Assembly: GCA_030045175.1 (NCBI GenBank) | Contig: JASIBM010000222.1 | Coordinates: 1-6,827, forward strand | DNA length: 6,827 bases | Source: Streptosporangiaceae bacterium | GTDB taxonomy: Bacteria; Actinomycetota; Actinomycetes; Streptosporangiales; Streptosporangiaceae | Direction of reading: 5' to 3' | Translations under genes and position numbers: made by a program | The notes under the pieces: model-generated | Databases searched by the model: none | What the model saw: only the letters and a program-made list of their open reading frames with translations | What the model was told of the DNA's origin: nothing | Shown: piece after piece, positions 6,416 to 6,827 of the stretch | Numbering within the stretch: the stretch's first letter is position 1 | How the letters are laid out: each line of letters opens with the position of its first letter

Positions 6416-6827
6416 CGTTCAACGTGGCATCAGAGGTAGGCAAGCTCCGCCAGGTCATCGTGCACCGGCCGGGCCTCGAACTGTCCAGGCTCACCCCGCA
6501 GAACATCGCCGGGCTGTTGTTCGACGACGTCATGTGGGCCAAGAAGGCCAAGGAAGAGCACGACGCTTTCGCCGAGGCACTGCGCGACAAGGGCGTCACC
6601 GTGCACTACTTCAGCCAGCTGCTCGCGGAGACGCTCGCCTTGCCCGATGGCCGCGCGTTCGTCCTCGACCGGGTCTGCACGCCTGAGGTCCTCGGCCCGA
6701 GCCTCGTCGGCCCGGTCCGCAGGCTGTTCGACGATCTCGACGGGCCCGCCCTGGCCCAGTACCTGGTCGGCGGCGTGCTGAAGGCCGACCTGCACCCAGG
6801 CCGCGTGCACAGCCTGAAGTGGAGCAT
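6412..6827 (+). CDS. arcA: Arginine deiminase, N-terminal part (cut by window edge)
   Basis: The frame stays open from ATG 6412 to the end of the window: 138 complete codons plus two bases, about one third of the usual roughly 410 residues. The N-terminus is characteristic of arginine deiminase: SEVGKLRQVIVHRPG (7-21), ELSRLTP (23-29) and LLFDDVMW (35-42), the last corresponding to the substrate-site loop near Asp/Leu of the known enzymes. A helical region follows (to about 118), then the LVGGVL segment. The catalytic Cys, His and Glu lie in the missing C-terminal part, so activity cannot be judged here. The enzyme hydrolyses L-arginine to citrulline and ammonia in the cytosol, the first step of the arginine deiminase pathway to ornithine and carbamoyl phosphate, which yields ATP. 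It is second in an operon after the antiporter. arcB and arcC homologues would be expected downstream or elsewhere. Confidence 0.93.
   Translation, partial: MTFNVASEVGKLRQVIVHRPGLELSRLTPQNIAGLLFDDVMWAKKAKEEHDAFAEALRDKGVTVHYFSQLLAETLALPDGRAFVLDRVCTPEVLGPSLVGPVRRLFDDLDGPALAQYLVGGVLKADLHPGRVHSLKWS

Noticed and set aside
6430..6810. Minus-strand open frame opposite arcA
   Set aside because: The plus strand encodes unmistakable arginine deiminase sequence, and the opposing frame shows no family resemblance.

Overview
The window is high-GC DNA with strongly G/C-biased third codon positions and no introns. It carries five densely packed bacterial genes. Three things point to an actinomycete (Actinomycetota): an alpha-hydroxy-acid flavoenzyme that closely resembles mycobacterial lactate 2-monooxygenase, an acetyltransferase/acyl-CoA-synthetase fusion in the GNAT-first order known from Streptomyces, and a T-poor hairpin terminator. 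The genus cannot be fixed from sequence alone. No RNA gene, insertion sequence, CRISPR array or phage-like element was seen.

Layout. (1) 83-685 (+): a DoxX-family four-helix membrane protein. (2) 712-744: a perfect 14-bp hairpin between convergent genes. (3) 756-1922 (-): an FMN-dependent lactate 2-monooxygenase-like enzyme. (4) 2047-4761 (-): a 904-residue fusion of a GNAT acetyltransferase and a complete-looking ADP-forming acyl-CoA synthetase, lying 124 bp upstream of the flavoenzyme on the same strand. (5) 4762-4996: a 235-bp divergent control region with paired GGGACC half-sites, an 8-bp palindrome and two 11-bp direct repeats at a 21-bp period. (6) 4997-6415 (+): an AdiC/ArcD-like amino acid/polyamine antiporter. 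(7) 6412-6827 (+): the first 138 codons of arginine deiminase (arcA), overlapping the permease by ATGA and cut by the window edge.

How the genes may work together (inference). The left arm could oxidise lactate to acetate and CO2 and then interconvert acetate and acetyl-CoA through the ADP-forming ligase, whose fused acetyltransferase could tie this to lysine-acetylation control. The right arm is the start of an arginine deiminase pathway: arginine/ornithine exchange plus arginine to citrulline and ammonia, normally leading to ATP through carbamate kinase (not in the window). Both arms can make ATP by substrate-level phosphorylation and face each other across one shared control region. The GGGACC half-sites resemble, imperfectly, the DevR/DosR box of actinobacterial hypoxia regulons. 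A low-oxygen or energy-stress island is the best single reading, but the regulatory part is unproven.
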